Shown piece after piece: positions 54,376 through 63,308 of a stretch of 64,000 nt of DNA. Every line of letters starts with the position of its first letter. Positions within the stretch are counted from its first letter, which is position 1. The stretch covers positions 1-64,000 of the forward strand of contig NZ_JAFBID010000027.1 of the NCBI RefSeq assembly GCF_016811235.1, written 5' to 3'. Source of the stretch: Microvirga arabica (GTDB taxonomy: Bacteria; Pseudomonadota; Alphaproteobacteria; Rhizobiales; Beijerinckiaceae). The translations under genes were made by a program, and so were the position numbers. The notes beneath the pieces were generated by a model. It ran no database searches and was not told the origin of the DNA. It saw only the letters and a list, made by a program, of their open reading frames with translations.

Positions 54376-55223
54376 CAGGTTGCCATGGGATTGATGCGGC
54401 GGGCGATGTGGCTCATCGCGAGAACAATGGTGATTGTGATCACTGTCATGATGGCCGCAATGGTCGAAGCTCCGACCCAGTCGAAGGACACCATGGCGCG
54501 CTGATGCAGCAGTGTGGCGAGCACGGTCTGGCGCTCGCCGCCGAGCAGTTGCGGCGTGGCGTAGGCCGTGAAGCTGCCGGTGAAGACGAGCACCGCACCG
54601 ACGATCAGTCCGGGCACTGCCAGGGGCAGAAGCACCTGCCAGAAGGTGGCGAGCGGCGAGGCCCCGAGCGACGAGGAGGCCTGCAGCACATCTTTGGGAA
54701 TGTTCTCAAGTACGCCGACAAGCGAGAGCACCATCAGCGGCACAAAGAGATAAACCATGCCGATGATGACGGCTCCTTGCGTATAGAGCATCTCCAGCGG
54801 CTCGCTCGTGATGCCGAGCCCCAGCAGGGTCTGGTTTAGGATCCCGTTGCGGCCCAGGATGATGAGCCAGGCAAAGGCCCGGACCACGACGCCGGTCAGA
54901 AGCGGGAACACGGCCGCGACGATGAGCAGGCTCTTCAGCTTTCCCGGCGCACGGGAGACCACATAGGCCGTCATGAAGCCGAAAATCAGGGAGATGATCG
55001 TCGTGATGGCGGCAATCTGCAGCGTCCGGAACAGAACCGTCGTGCGGAAGCCGCTGTTGAAATAGGAAATATAGGGAGCAAAGACCCCGCGCGGATCCAT
55101 GAAGGTGCCGGCGATCACAGCCCCGATGGGGATGAGCAGGAAGCCGATGACGGCGAGCGTGGCGGGCGCGGAAAGCGCCCACCCGGTTGCGCCGCTGCGG
55201 CGCCAAAAACGTCTTGAGGTCAT
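54375..55223 (-). CDS. ABC transporter permease (PotB-like)
   Basis: 282-residue inner-membrane permease with about six helices. The EAA loop is VLQASSSLGASPLATFWQVL, with LPLAVPGLIVGAVLVFTGSF following, as in PotB-type proteins. I use the ATG at 55223 (MTSRRFWRRSG); an upstream in-frame start at 55286 would lie inside the binding-protein gene. It begins 10 bases after the binding-protein stop. Confidence 0.92.
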   Translation of the reverse strand: MTSRRFWRRSGATGWALSAPATLAVIGFLLIPIGAVIAGTFMDPRGVFAPYISYFNSGFRTTVLFRTLQIAAITTIISLIFGFMTAYVVSRAPGKLKSLLIVAAVFPLLTGVVVRAFAWLIILGRNGILNQTLLGLGITSEPLEMLYTQGAVIIGMVYLFVPLMVLSLVGVLENIPKDVLQASSSLGASPLATFWQVLLPLAVPGLIVGAVLVFTGSFTAYATPQLLGGERQTVLATLLHQRAMVSFDWVGASTIAAIMTVITITIVLAMSHIARRINPMAT

Positions 55224-55233
55224 GATCGCTGGA

Positions 55234-56274
55234 TTACTTCCCGAAGACCTCGCTCCAGGCGTCGATCCAATCGCTCTTGGCCGCATTGAGCTTCTCGTAA
55301 TCGAGGCGCTTGAGCGACGAGATCATCTTCTGGCCATAAGTCCAGCGGGCAGCCTCCTCGGGCTTCAGCTGCACCGCGGTGGCGACCGGAGCATCCACGC
55401 CGCGCTCGGCCAGCGTCTGCTGGATTTTCGGATCGAGGATGAAGTTGATGAACTGATGCGCAAGGTCGGGGTTCGCCGCGCCTTTGGCAATGTTCACCGT
55501 GTTGAGAGTGGCGTAGTCGCCCTCCTTCAGCTCCGCCCAGCGCACGGTCGGAACGGCCGCCTGGATCTGGGCCAGGGTGAAATCCTGCGCCATCGCGACG
55601 GAAACTTCGCCGGTCGAGAACAGGTTCACGAGCTCGGAGCCGGTATTGTAGTTCTTCACCACGTTGGGCTTCAGCTGTTCGAGGGCTTTGAAGGCTGCGC
55701 TCTCGTCCTTATAGGGATCGACACCCGCCTTGCTGGCCGCAACCAGAACGGTCATCGGACCGGCCGTGGTGGTGATGCCGGGCAGCGAGATGCGGCGCTT
55801 CAGGTCATCCCGCCATAGGTCGTTCCAGGACGTGATCGGTGCGCTCACCTTGGCGCTGTCGTAAATGATGCCGACGCGGCCGATGGTGTAGGCGGGACCG
55901 AACTGCCCCTGCGGTGCGCGGGCCAGCTCATAGATGCCGTTCAGGTTGGGGAGCTTGGAGCGGTCGACCGGCTGGAACAAGCCTTCCTGAATGCCGAGCT
56001 GGGAGAAGCTGTCGGTGAGATAGACCACATCGACGCCGCTGCCGCCGCGGATCTTGATCTTGTTCAGGCGGTCGGCGTTGTTGCCGGTCTCGAAGACCAG
56101 TTCGCAGCCGCATTGGGCGCGGAACGGCTTGAGCACAATCTCTTCCAGCTTGTCGCCGTTGAAGCCCCACCAGGAGATCGTCAGCGTTTTGTTCTGAGCC
56201 ATAGCCGGGGCTGAAGACAGCGCCGCCAGAAGAAAGGCCGTACTGACAAGAGGTTTGTACCAACGCCCTACCAT
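55234..56274 (-). CDS. Extracellular solute-binding protein (PotD/spermidine-putrescine type)
   Basis: 346-residue periplasmic binding protein of ABC family SBP_bac_8/PotD type. A Sec signal peptide of about 27 residues ends APAMAQ. Mature landmarks are LTISWWGFNGDKLEEIVLKP, FETGNNADRLNKIK, VVYLTDSFSQLGIQ and NTGSELVNLFSTGEVSVAM. The acidic polyamine-binding residues of PotD are not evident by eye, and with purine-related neighbours the ligand may be something else. The ATG at 56274 follows AGGAG with eight-base spacing. Second gene of a six-gene operon. Confidence 0.9.
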   Translation of the reverse strand: MVGRWYKPLVSTAFLLAALSSAPAMAQNKTLTISWWGFNGDKLEEIVLKPFRAQCGCELVFETGNNADRLNKIKIRGGSGVDVVYLTDSFSQLGIQEGLFQPVDRSKLPNLNGIYELARAPQGQFGPAYTIGRVGIIYDSAKVSAPITSWNDLWRDDLKRRISLPGITTTAGPMTVLVAASKAGVDPYKDESAAFKALEQLKPNVVKNYNTGSELVNLFSTGEVSVAMAQDFTLAQIQAAVPTVRWAELKEGDYATLNTVNIAKGAANPDLAHQFINFILDPKIQQTLAERGVDAPVATAVQLKPEEAARWTYGQKMISSLKRLDYEKLNAAKSDWIDAWSEVFGK

Positions 56275-56305
56275 CTCAGATCTCCTAGGTTCCAATGTTT
56301 CGCTG

Positions 56306-56329
56306 CCGACAGGGTCGTCTCCCGGTCGG
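56306..56329 (-). promoter_or_regulatory. Hairpin in the leader between the phosphoribosyltransferase and the binding-protein gene
   Basis: On the minus strand CCGAC pairs with GTCGG, one C-T mismatch follows, then GGG pairs with CCC around a 6-base loop AGACGA. It lies 30-55 bases before the binding-protein start in a 165-base intergenic leader that also holds the palindrome CCATGGCCATGG (56365-56376). No T-run follows. It could partition expression between the first gene and the importer, or be part of a structured leader. Confidence 0.35.
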
Positions 56330-56439
56330 GGGCCCCTGCCCTGGTGCCGTAGGCATTAACACAACCATGGCCATGGAAAAGCCCTGCCCCTCACGGACTT
56401 TGCCCACGTTACAGACATTCTGCTCAAAAAGCTCGCAAA

Positions 56440-57129
56440 TCAAAAAACCGGTGCCCAGCCCCCAGAAGCCGTCCGCTTGAGCCTTGGCGTCCGCAGCACC
56501 CCGACCACCCGCTCCGGCCATTCCGGGCTGATGGCCGCGAGCTTGTCTCGCCAGGCATCCGTCTGGAGCATCGCCGCACCGATGGCGACGGGTCGGACCC
56601 CGCATAAGGAGAGGAGCTCCAGGGCGGCAGCGATGGAACGTCCGCTGCTGATCACGTCGTCCACCAGAAGAACCCGCCTGTTCTCGATCAACGGCAGCAT
56701 GCGTGGGTCGAGATAGAGCCGCTTGAGCTGGTCCGGGCTCGTGATGGAGGTCATCGGCACGGACAGATCCTCCCGGTACCAGAACTTGCGGGAGGTTCCG
56801 AGGGGAACATAGCGGCTGTGCTCCAGCTTCCTGGCCGTGCCTCTTGCCAGGGTGAGCCCCAAGGTCGGAAGCCCCACCACCACCTCCGGGGCGAAAGCGC
56901 GGACCTTCTCGGCGAGGCCGGCGCACAGCGCGTCCTCCACGGCAAAACCAGCCTGGTTGATGATGAGAGATGCCAGGGCATGCTCTCCATCCGCCAGTTC
57001 CCGGATCGGCAGGAGCAACTGGCGTCCATCCTCGAACTCCGCCGGATAGAAGCCGCGATGCCCATCCGCCGGTTGTCCGTCGAAGGTCGACGGCGGATGG
57101 ATCTCCTGCCAGAACTCGTAGGGCTGCAT
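56440..57129 (-). CDS. Phosphoribosyltransferase family protein
   Basis: 229-residue PRTase. The PRPP-binding loop is VLLVDDVISSGRSIAAALE near residues 152-170. EVVVGLPTLGLTLARGTARK forms the upstream pyrophosphate-loop region and a FWYREDLSVPMTSIT hood is unusual. Family members join a purine or pyrimidine base to PRPP; position at the head of an operon with an importer and an amidohydrolase favours a purine base salvage role. Specificity is unknown. Divergent from the M20 gene with a 99-base gap that should contain both promoters. Confidence 0.87.
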   Translation of the reverse strand: MQPYEFWQEIHPPSTFDGQPADGHRGFYPAEFEDGRQLLLPIRELADGEHALASLIINQAGFAVEDALCAGLAEKVRAFAPEVVVGLPTLGLTLARGTARKLEHSRYVPLGTSRKFWYREDLSVPMTSITSPDQLKRLYLDPRMLPLIENRRVLLVDDVISSGRSIAAALELLSLCGVRPVAIGAAMLQTDAWRDKLAAISPEWPERVVGVLRTPRLKRTASGGWAPVF

Positions 57130-57228
57130 TGATCGTTCCTGTCGGTCGGCTGCGGGAAGAATGATTGTGGGTTGTCCTCTGCCGGGTTATCGAACGATTC
57201 CACCCGGCATATCCAGGATCAAAGTACC

Positions 57229-58398
57229 ATGCTCCTTCAGGACCTCATCCAGGCGGACCTACCATTCCTGCGCAGCCTCCGCCAGGATCTCCATGCCCAT
57301 CCGGAACTGGGGTTCGAGGAGGAGCGGACGAGCGGCATCGTCGCTTCCCTGCTGGAGGAGGCAGGCCTTCGAATTTATCGGGGACTGGGCAAGACAGGCG
57401 TCGTCGGCACCCTGCAGATCGGCAACGGCACGCGCACCATTGGCCTTCGCGCCGACATGGACGCGCTGGCGATGCCGGAGCAGGCGGAGCGTTCATACAA
57501 GTCGAAGTTCCCCGGCAAGATGCATGCCTGTGGGCATGACGGGCACACCACACTGCTCGTCGGAGCCGCTCGCTACCTGGCTAGGACCCGCAACTTTTCC
57601 GGTACGGTCCATTTCATCTTCCAGCCGGCGGAGGAAGGCCGGGGCGGGGCGAAGGCGATGGTGGAGGATGGACTCTTCGACCTCTTTCCTTGTGGTGCGG
57701 TCTACGGCCTGCACAACATGCCGGGATTGGCCGTGGACGAGATGGCCGTCACCGCTGGCCCGCAGCTTGCATCATCGGACAGCTGGTTCGTGACCTTCAA
57801 GGGAGTCGGCACTCATGGGGCCAAGCCTCATCTCGGCAAGGATCCGATCACGGCGAGCGGCCACTTCCTCGCGGCTCTGCAGACCGTCGTGGGGCGGGTG
57901 GTCAACCCGTTGCAGCCTGCCGTGATCAGCGCGTGTTCGGTACAGGCCGGTGATCCACGGGCGCTCAACGTTATTCCCGATGTGGTCGAGATCGGCGGCA
58001 CGGCGCGGGCTTACTCCGCCGAGGTGCGCGATCAGCTTGAAAGGGAGATCGGGCGCCTTGCCAGCGGCGTCGCGACTATGTTCGGCATCGAGGTCTCATA
58101 TGAGTTCCGCAGGCGCATCCCTCCCGTGATCAACCATGCCGATGCCACGGCGCAGGCGTTGAGAGCGGCGCGGGTGATCTGCGGCTCAAAAGTCGTAACG
58201 AATTTCGAGCCCTCAACCGCAGGCGATGACTTCGCATTCTTCAGCGAGGCAGCCCCGGGCGCCTATGTATGGCTCGGGAACGGCCCCGCCGTCAACGGAG
58301 CGCTCCACCACAACACGGCTTACGACTTCAACGACGAGGCGATCCCAACCGGCGTCGCCTTTTGGGTCGCGCTCGTCGAGCAGGAGCTTGCAGCCTAG
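57229..58398 (+). CDS. M20 family amidohydrolase (hippurate hydrolase-like)
   Basis: 389-residue M20D metallopeptidase. Metal ligands are seen in MHACGHDGHTTLLVGAARYL (Cys/His pair), FQPAEEGRGGAKAM (Glu pair) and the GLHNMPGL His. The dimerisation lid contains GVGTHGAKPHLGKDP. The C terminus AGDDFAFFSEAAPGAY and LHHNTAYDFND complete the family set. Relatives release amino acids from N-acyl or auxin conjugates. ATG 57229 gives a normal N terminus (LLQDLIQADLPFLRSLRQDL); the frame is open to 57172. It converges on the helicase gene with a 4-base stop overlap (CTAG). Confidence 0.92.
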   Translation: MLLQDLIQADLPFLRSLRQDLHAHPELGFEEERTSGIVASLLEEAGLRIYRGLGKTGVVGTLQIGNGTRTIGLRADMDALAMPEQAERSYKSKFPGKMHACGHDGHTTLLVGAARYLARTRNFSGTVHFIFQPAEEGRGGAKAMVEDGLFDLFPCGAVYGLHNMPGLAVDEMAVTAGPQLASSDSWFVTFKGVGTHGAKPHLGKDPITASGHFLAALQTVVGRVVNPLQPAVISACSVQAGDPRALNVIPDVVEIGGTARAYSAEVRDQLEREIGRLASGVATMFGIEVSYEFRRRIPPVINHADATAQALRAARVICGSKVVTNFEPSTAGDDFAFFSEAAPGAYVWLGNGPAVNGALHHNTAYDFNDEAIPTGVAFWVALVEQELAA

Positions 58399-60824
58399 CG
58401 CCTCCTGGCGCGAACCTGCTCCATCTCGCCGGCATCGGCCTCGGACCGGCGGCGCCGATTCTTTCGTTGCTTCTGCGGAGCCTTGCCCCTGTCCCGCCGC
58501 GCCTTGTCCTCAGGCTTGCGGCGCTGCGAAACTGAGGTCGTGACCAGCTTCTCCTCAATCTTGGCGTTGAGGCTGGCACGCAGATCGACCACCTCCTCCA
58601 CATCCCGGAAGACATCCGGATAGCGCTGGGCAAGCCAAAGCCAGGACGTGGCGATCTTCACCCGGGCCTCCAGCTTCAGGAGATCCGTGTTAACGCCGAA
58701 ATCCGGCGCCTGTACACGCCCGTCGCGGGCATGCTGCCGGGCCCAATCGATGAGCAGCTCCACGGCCAGTTGCTCGCGTCCATCGACGGGTGCCATGGAA
58801 TAGGACAACCGGTCGAGGATCGGCATGTCGACGGTATCGAGGAGCGTTGCCAGCTCGATCATCTCGTCCATGTCGGCCATGCGCAGATCCGGGTGGCCGG
58901 CGACAAGCGTGTCGTTCAGGTGCTGGAGTACGCGACCGAGGCGGTCGGTCTGCAGCACCTCGCTCGCCGAAAGCACCGTCTCCTGGTTCGGGCGGACATA
59001 GGCCTTGCCCCGCAGCTTTCCGGCATCACCCGTCAGCGCGTTGCCGATGATCTTCTCCACCTGGGCGTAGCCGCCGACATCGGGCAGAGCCGTCACGAGG
59101 CCTTCGTCGTGGTGGCCGAAGCGCCCTGCCCGGCCGGCGATCTGCTTGATCTCCATGGCGGTGAGCTGGCGGTCGCGAACACCGTCGAACTTGCGCAAGG
59201 TGGAGAACACGACCCGCCGCAGCGGTCCGATGTTCAACCCCATGCCGATGGCATCGGTCGCCACGAGGATCTCGGCCTCGCCATTGCGGAAGCGCGCGGC
59301 CTCGGCCCGGCGAACTTCGGGACCCAGCGCGCCGTAGACGGTCGCCACCGTGCGCCCGGACTGCACGAGGCGTGTGCGCAGATCGTGCACATCGCGGCGG
59401 GTGAAGGCCACGACGGCATCGCCTCGCATCAGCTTGTTGAGATTGGCCGGCACACCCTCGACGCGCAGCCGGCCCTTGCGCTTGAGGATCTTCACCTCCA
59501 GCGGTTCGCCGGTCATGGCAAGCAAATGTTCGACGAGAGGGATCGCCTCCGGCGCACCCGTCAGCACCACGAGCTTTGCAGGAGCGCCAACCATCGCCTG
59601 GGTCCAGGCCCAGCCGCGGCTCGGGTCCCCCAGCATCTGCACCTCGTCGATGACGCAGACATCGACGACGCGATGCAGATCGAGGGTCTCGATGGTCCGG
59701 GCGATATGCGTCGCGCCTTCCGGCAGCACTCGCTCCTCGCCTGTGACCATGCCGGCGGGAAGCCCCTCCTCGCTCATGCGCTCGAAATGCTCGAGCGCCA
59801 GGAGCCGCAGAGGCGAAAGAATTTCCGCGGTCGCGGCCTCGCGCGCGAGCTTTAGCGCCTCATAGGTTTTGCCTGAGTTGGTCGGCCCGGCCAGAAACAC
59901 GAAGCGGCGATTGAGGGAGCGGGCGACCGGGAAGATCGCCGCATAGCGCTCGTAGCCAGAGGCCTCGCGGATCTGCGCCTCGCGCAGGTGCCGGAGCCTG
60001 CGGGCGGCGGCTTTCGAACGGTAGTCGTCGAGCTTCTGGCGCAGATTGCGTGCGGCACCGGCCGGACCGCCCTTGTCGGAGGCGTGGACCCGATCAAGCT
60101 TGTCGAGAGCGGCACGAATGCCACCAAGAATGGCCTGCCGCTCGTCCGCGTCCTCGAAGGCATCGAGATAAGTCTCGAGCTCGTCGCGCCAGCCAGCCAG
60201 TTCCTGCTCGCAGGCCCCGAACGTGGCGTCGCGCAGCTCGATGAGCCTGGCTTCCAGGGCCTCAGAAGCCGCCGCAAGTTCGGCACGTTCCACGCGGGCG
60301 GGTGCCAATACCACGGCCGCGACCTCGACGGGTTCGGTGAAGGCAAACTCGGTGGCGATCTCGATGGGCTCGCTGTCGGGCAGGACCTGCATCGGCTGGC
60401 TGAATACCGCCCGATAACCAGCGAAAACGCGCTCAGGCTTCCAGCGGCCGCTCTCGATCCGACGGATGTCCTCGGCGATATAGATGCCCGTGTTCCTGCG
60501 GACAGGCGCCAGGATGCTCTGGCGCCGCCGATGAGCCGCATCGTCGGGAGACTGGTCGCTGTCCTTTCGGCGCCCATGAGAACGCTGGGCGGATCCACTC
60601 TCATCGCCCTGCCCTCGCCAAGACGGAACCTGAGCGGCAAGCGGCACGACGACCTCAGGGTCGAACATCGGCTCTTCGACGCTGCGCCCGCGCCGCTGCA
60701 CAGTCCGGCGCTCCGCCACCGGGATCAGCCCGGCCTCGATCCAGCGGTCGCATTCGGCCTGGCTGGCGAGCAGGATGCCCGGCAGGTGGTTGAGGCTGAC
60801 AAGGTTCTTCGATTTCTTGGACAT
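58395..60824 (-). CDS. SUV3-like superfamily 2 RNA helicase
   Basis: 809-residue helicase resembling mitochondrial SUV3, which unwinds RNA for the degradosome. Walker A is FLAGPTNSGKTYEALKLA near residue 314, the DEVQ box is VCVIDEVQMLGDPSRGWAW near 395, and the C-terminal motor has ATDAIGMGLNIGPLRRVVFS and QIAGRAGRFG. The N-terminal ~300 residues are an extra region with a charged helical part, and the C terminus ends in a Lys/Arg-rich tail (KAPQKQRKNRRRRSEADAG) likely to bind RNA. This family is common in alphaproteobacteria, in line with the mitochondrial ancestry of SUV3. RNA rather than DNA substrate is inferred from family. Confidence 0.91.
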   Translation of the reverse strand: MSKKSKNLVSLNHLPGILLASQAECDRWIEAGLIPVAERRTVQRRGRSVEEPMFDPEVVVPLAAQVPSWRGQGDESGSAQRSHGRRKDSDQSPDDAAHRRRQSILAPVRRNTGIYIAEDIRRIESGRWKPERVFAGYRAVFSQPMQVLPDSEPIEIATEFAFTEPVEVAAVVLAPARVERAELAAASEALEARLIELRDATFGACEQELAGWRDELETYLDAFEDADERQAILGGIRAALDKLDRVHASDKGGPAGAARNLRQKLDDYRSKAAARRLRHLREAQIREASGYERYAAIFPVARSLNRRFVFLAGPTNSGKTYEALKLAREAATAEILSPLRLLALEHFERMSEEGLPAGMVTGEERVLPEGATHIARTIETLDLHRVVDVCVIDEVQMLGDPSRGWAWTQAMVGAPAKLVVLTGAPEAIPLVEHLLAMTGEPLEVKILKRKGRLRVEGVPANLNKLMRGDAVVAFTRRDVHDLRTRLVQSGRTVATVYGALGPEVRRAEAARFRNGEAEILVATDAIGMGLNIGPLRRVVFSTLRKFDGVRDRQLTAMEIKQIAGRAGRFGHHDEGLVTALPDVGGYAQVEKIIGNALTGDAGKLRGKAYVRPNQETVLSASEVLQTDRLGRVLQHLNDTLVAGHPDLRMADMDEMIELATLLDTVDMPILDRLSYSMAPVDGREQLAVELLIDWARQHARDGRVQAPDFGVNTDLLKLEARVKIATSWLWLAQRYPDVFRDVEEVVDLRASLNAKIEEKLVTTSVSQRRKPEDKARRDRGKAPQKQRKNRRRRSEADAGEMEQVRARRR

Positions 60825-61118
60825 TCAGATTTCCGAAAGGCGGCTCCCGCCTCTTTCATGGACAGCCTGTCGTCGCAGCTTGCGCCGCGTGTCCGGGTAA
60901 ACTCCAGAAGGCTGCAGATGTTTTCGAGTGTCGCTGTGAAGCGATGACGACCCCGCTGCTCCGGCCATGCTCTTGGGATCGATGCAGGGGGGTAAGATGT
61001 TGAGGTGCCGCGCTTTTCCTATGTGATTACTGCAGAGTGCAATATCAAGGGAGCTGCTGGCTATGGGCAGCTCTCCTCCGCAATGCCTTATCCCCTGCCC
61101 AATAGAGCCTGTTCCGGC
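60825..61118. other. Intergenic region between the oligopeptidase and helicase genes
   Basis: No gene is supportable in these 294 bases. The promoter of the helicase gene should lie in the left part. A weak GAGCC/GGCTC hairpin at about 61107-61122 lies at the end of the oligopeptidase gene but has no T-run. Confidence 0.45.
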
Positions 61119-63167
61119 TCACGCTGTACCTTCGCCCTTCAGCGTCCTTCGCAGGAAAGACAGGCCCAACGCGGAGAGAAAAGCCGCCTGCTCCTTGTTG
61201 GCGGCGCCATGCCCGCCATCGTCAGGCTCGTAGAAGAAGACCGGCTGCTTCATGGCCTCAAGCTTGGCTGCCATCTTTCGGGCATGGCCGGGGTGGACGC
61301 GGTCGTCCCGTCGGGATGTCACAAGCAGCGCGGGAGGATAGGCGCGGCCCACCTCCAGGTTCTGGTAGGCGGAGAAGCCCGCCATGTAGGCCCAATCCTC
61401 GGGTCTATTCGGATCACCATATTCTGCCACCCAGCTCGGCCCGGCCAGAAGGCGCGTATAGCGCTGCATGTCGAGGAGCGGCACGGTGCACCAGATCGCT
61501 CCGAAGCGTTCGGGATAGCGAGTGAGCATGTTGCCCACGAGCAGGCCGCCGTTGGAGCCGCCATAGGCCGCCAGCTGCCTCGGCGTCGTCACGCCCCGTG
61601 TGGCGAGATCCTGGGCGATGGCGGCGAAATCATCGTGAGACAGGCGCTTGCCCTCGCGCATGCCGGCCTTGTGCCAAGCCGCTCCGAACTCTCCCCCGCC
61701 GCGGATGTTGGCCACGACCCAGACATTGCCCCGCTCCAGCCAAGTCTTGCCGATGCCTCCGAGATAGCCCGGCGTCATCGAGACGGAGAAGCCACCATAC
61801 CCGTAGAGCACCGTCGGGCGCGGCCCGTCCTGGCCGTTCGGACCAATCTGGTAGTAAGGGATCCGCTCCCCATCCACCGAGACCGCCTCGTGGCGCGTCA
61901 CCTCCAGGCCGGATGCGTCGAAGGCGGCGGGCGCTTCCTTCAGCACCTCGATCCGCTTGTCCTCCGTCACGAGTGCCAGCTTCGTCGGCTCGACGAAGCT
62001 GGAGATCGTCAGGAGAAGCTCGTCGGTTCGCTCCAACTGGCTCGCATCTAGCGACACGGCATGGATGGAAGCCGTGTCCGGCAGCCCCTCCAGTTGCTCC
62101 AGGCTCCACGGCGAGCCGGGCGTTCCGAGCCAGATCTGGCTGGCGAGGTTGTCGAGAACCGTGAGCACCAGCCGGGACTTCGTCCACCAGAAGCCGGAGA
62201 GAACCCGCCGGGGACCGGGTTCGAACAGCACCTCGAACTGGCGGTCTCCTTCAAGGAAGCGCGAGAAGCTGATCGCCAGGAGCACATCGGCCGGATAGGT
62301 GCGCTCCGGCAGGGCCCAGTCGCTTTTCAGCTTCACGACGAGCCAATCCTTCTCCACGTCGAAGCGGGCATCGAGCGGCAGATCGATCAGCAGGGGTTCG
62401 CCGTCCTCGCGCGCGAGGTAGCTGATCCCCTCCTCGAAGGTGATCTGTCGCCGGTAGAAGGTGCGTTCATATCCGGGCTCGCGGTCAACCGAGGCCGAAA
62501 TGTAGATGTCGCTGGCCTCGCCCTCGAACAGCACAGGCGCCTGCATGAAATCCGAGCCGCGGCGCCACAGGCGCACGGTTCGCGGATAGCCTGAAGCGGT
62601 CGCGGCATTTGCCCCGAGGGTGGTCGAGACAAGGAGCGTATCCTGATCGAGCCAGGCCGCCCCACCCTTGGCCTCCTGGAGTGCAAAGCCGTCTTCGATG
62701 AACCGTTTCTCGATGAGATCGAACTCACGGACCACCACGGCATCGGCACCGCCCCGGGACAAGCTCACCAAGCCGTAGCGCTGTTCCGGCTGAAGCGTGC
62801 CACAGCCTTTCCAGACCCAGTCCTCCCCCTCCAGGCCTGCAAGCGCGTCAATGTCGAGAACCGTCTCCCAAGTCGGCTCCGGCTGGCGGTAATCCTCCAT
62901 GGAGGTGCGCCGCCACAAGCCGCGCACGTGGGCAGCGTCCTGCCAGAAATTGTAGAGCTGCCCGCGTCGGCGGGTGATGAACGGGATATTGTCGGGACGG
63001 GTCGAGATCTCGTAAAGGGCCTTCTTGTCGGCTTCGAAAGCCTGGTCGCACAAGGCCACCTTGGTGGTTTCGTTATGGGTTCTTACCCAGGCGAGCGCCT
63101 CCTCGCCTTCCACATTCTCCAGCCAGAGATAGGGATCGGTACGTTCCTGCATCTGTTCGACCTTCAT
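61119..63167 (-). CDS. Prolyl oligopeptidase family serine peptidase (S9A)
   Basis: 682-residue cytosolic serine peptidase. The N-terminal beta-propeller begins RTDPYLWLENVEGEEALAWV. The C-terminal alpha/beta-hydrolase holds the nucleophile in AAYGGSNGGLLVGNM, the Asp in TSRRDDRVHPGHARKM and the His in PDDGGHGAANKEQ. VVANIRGGGEFGAAWHKAG is also S9 typical. No signal peptide. I use ATG 63167, preceded by GGGCGGA; a TTG at 63206 is open but weak. Probably degrades short proline-containing peptides. Confidence 0.93.
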   Translation of the reverse strand: MKVEQMQERTDPYLWLENVEGEEALAWVRTHNETTKVALCDQAFEADKKALYEISTRPDNIPFITRRRGQLYNFWQDAAHVRGLWRRTSMEDYRQPEPTWETVLDIDALAGLEGEDWVWKGCGTLQPEQRYGLVSLSRGGADAVVVREFDLIEKRFIEDGFALQEAKGGAAWLDQDTLLVSTTLGANAATASGYPRTVRLWRRGSDFMQAPVLFEGEASDIYISASVDREPGYERTFYRRQITFEEGISYLAREDGEPLLIDLPLDARFDVEKDWLVVKLKSDWALPERTYPADVLLAISFSRFLEGDRQFEVLFEPGPRRVLSGFWWTKSRLVLTVLDNLASQIWLGTPGSPWSLEQLEGLPDTASIHAVSLDASQLERTDELLLTISSFVEPTKLALVTEDKRIEVLKEAPAAFDASGLEVTRHEAVSVDGERIPYYQIGPNGQDGPRPTVLYGYGGFSVSMTPGYLGGIGKTWLERGNVWVVANIRGGGEFGAAWHKAGMREGKRLSHDDFAAIAQDLATRGVTTPRQLAAYGGSNGGLLVGNMLTRYPERFGAIWCTVPLLDMQRYTRLLAGPSWVAEYGDPNRPEDWAYMAGFSAYQNLEVGRAYPPALLVTSRRDDRVHPGHARKMAAKLEAMKQPVFFYEPDDGGHGAANKEQAAFLSALGLSFLRRTLKGEGTA

Positions 63168-63308
63168 GTGGATTCCGCCCAGATGGGCTTGAGGGGCGTG
63201 AGACAATCGACAACAGGATTATTGGTCAACTGAGGCCTGCGACAACATCCTGGTGGCGAACCGAACCGTTCACCATCCGTTGATGGTCAAACCATCGAGA
63301 AAGGGGCC

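Noticed and set aside
53542-54504. 320-codon plus-strand frame opposite the PotB/PotC-like permeases
   Set aside because: Charged low-complexity antisense frame; the permeases on the minus strand explain the region.
56275-56439. Guanidine-II (mini-ykkC) riboswitch
   Set aside because: One hairpin has ACGA in its loop and an ACGG lies upstream, but the first hairpin does not close correctly around ACGG and the second needs a bulge, so the consensus is not met.
56285-56926. Minus-strand 213-codon frame overlapping the phosphoribosyltransferase end and its leader
   Set aside because: Most of it is the wrong frame of the phosphoribosyltransferase; the part in the leader has no start with a ribosome site.
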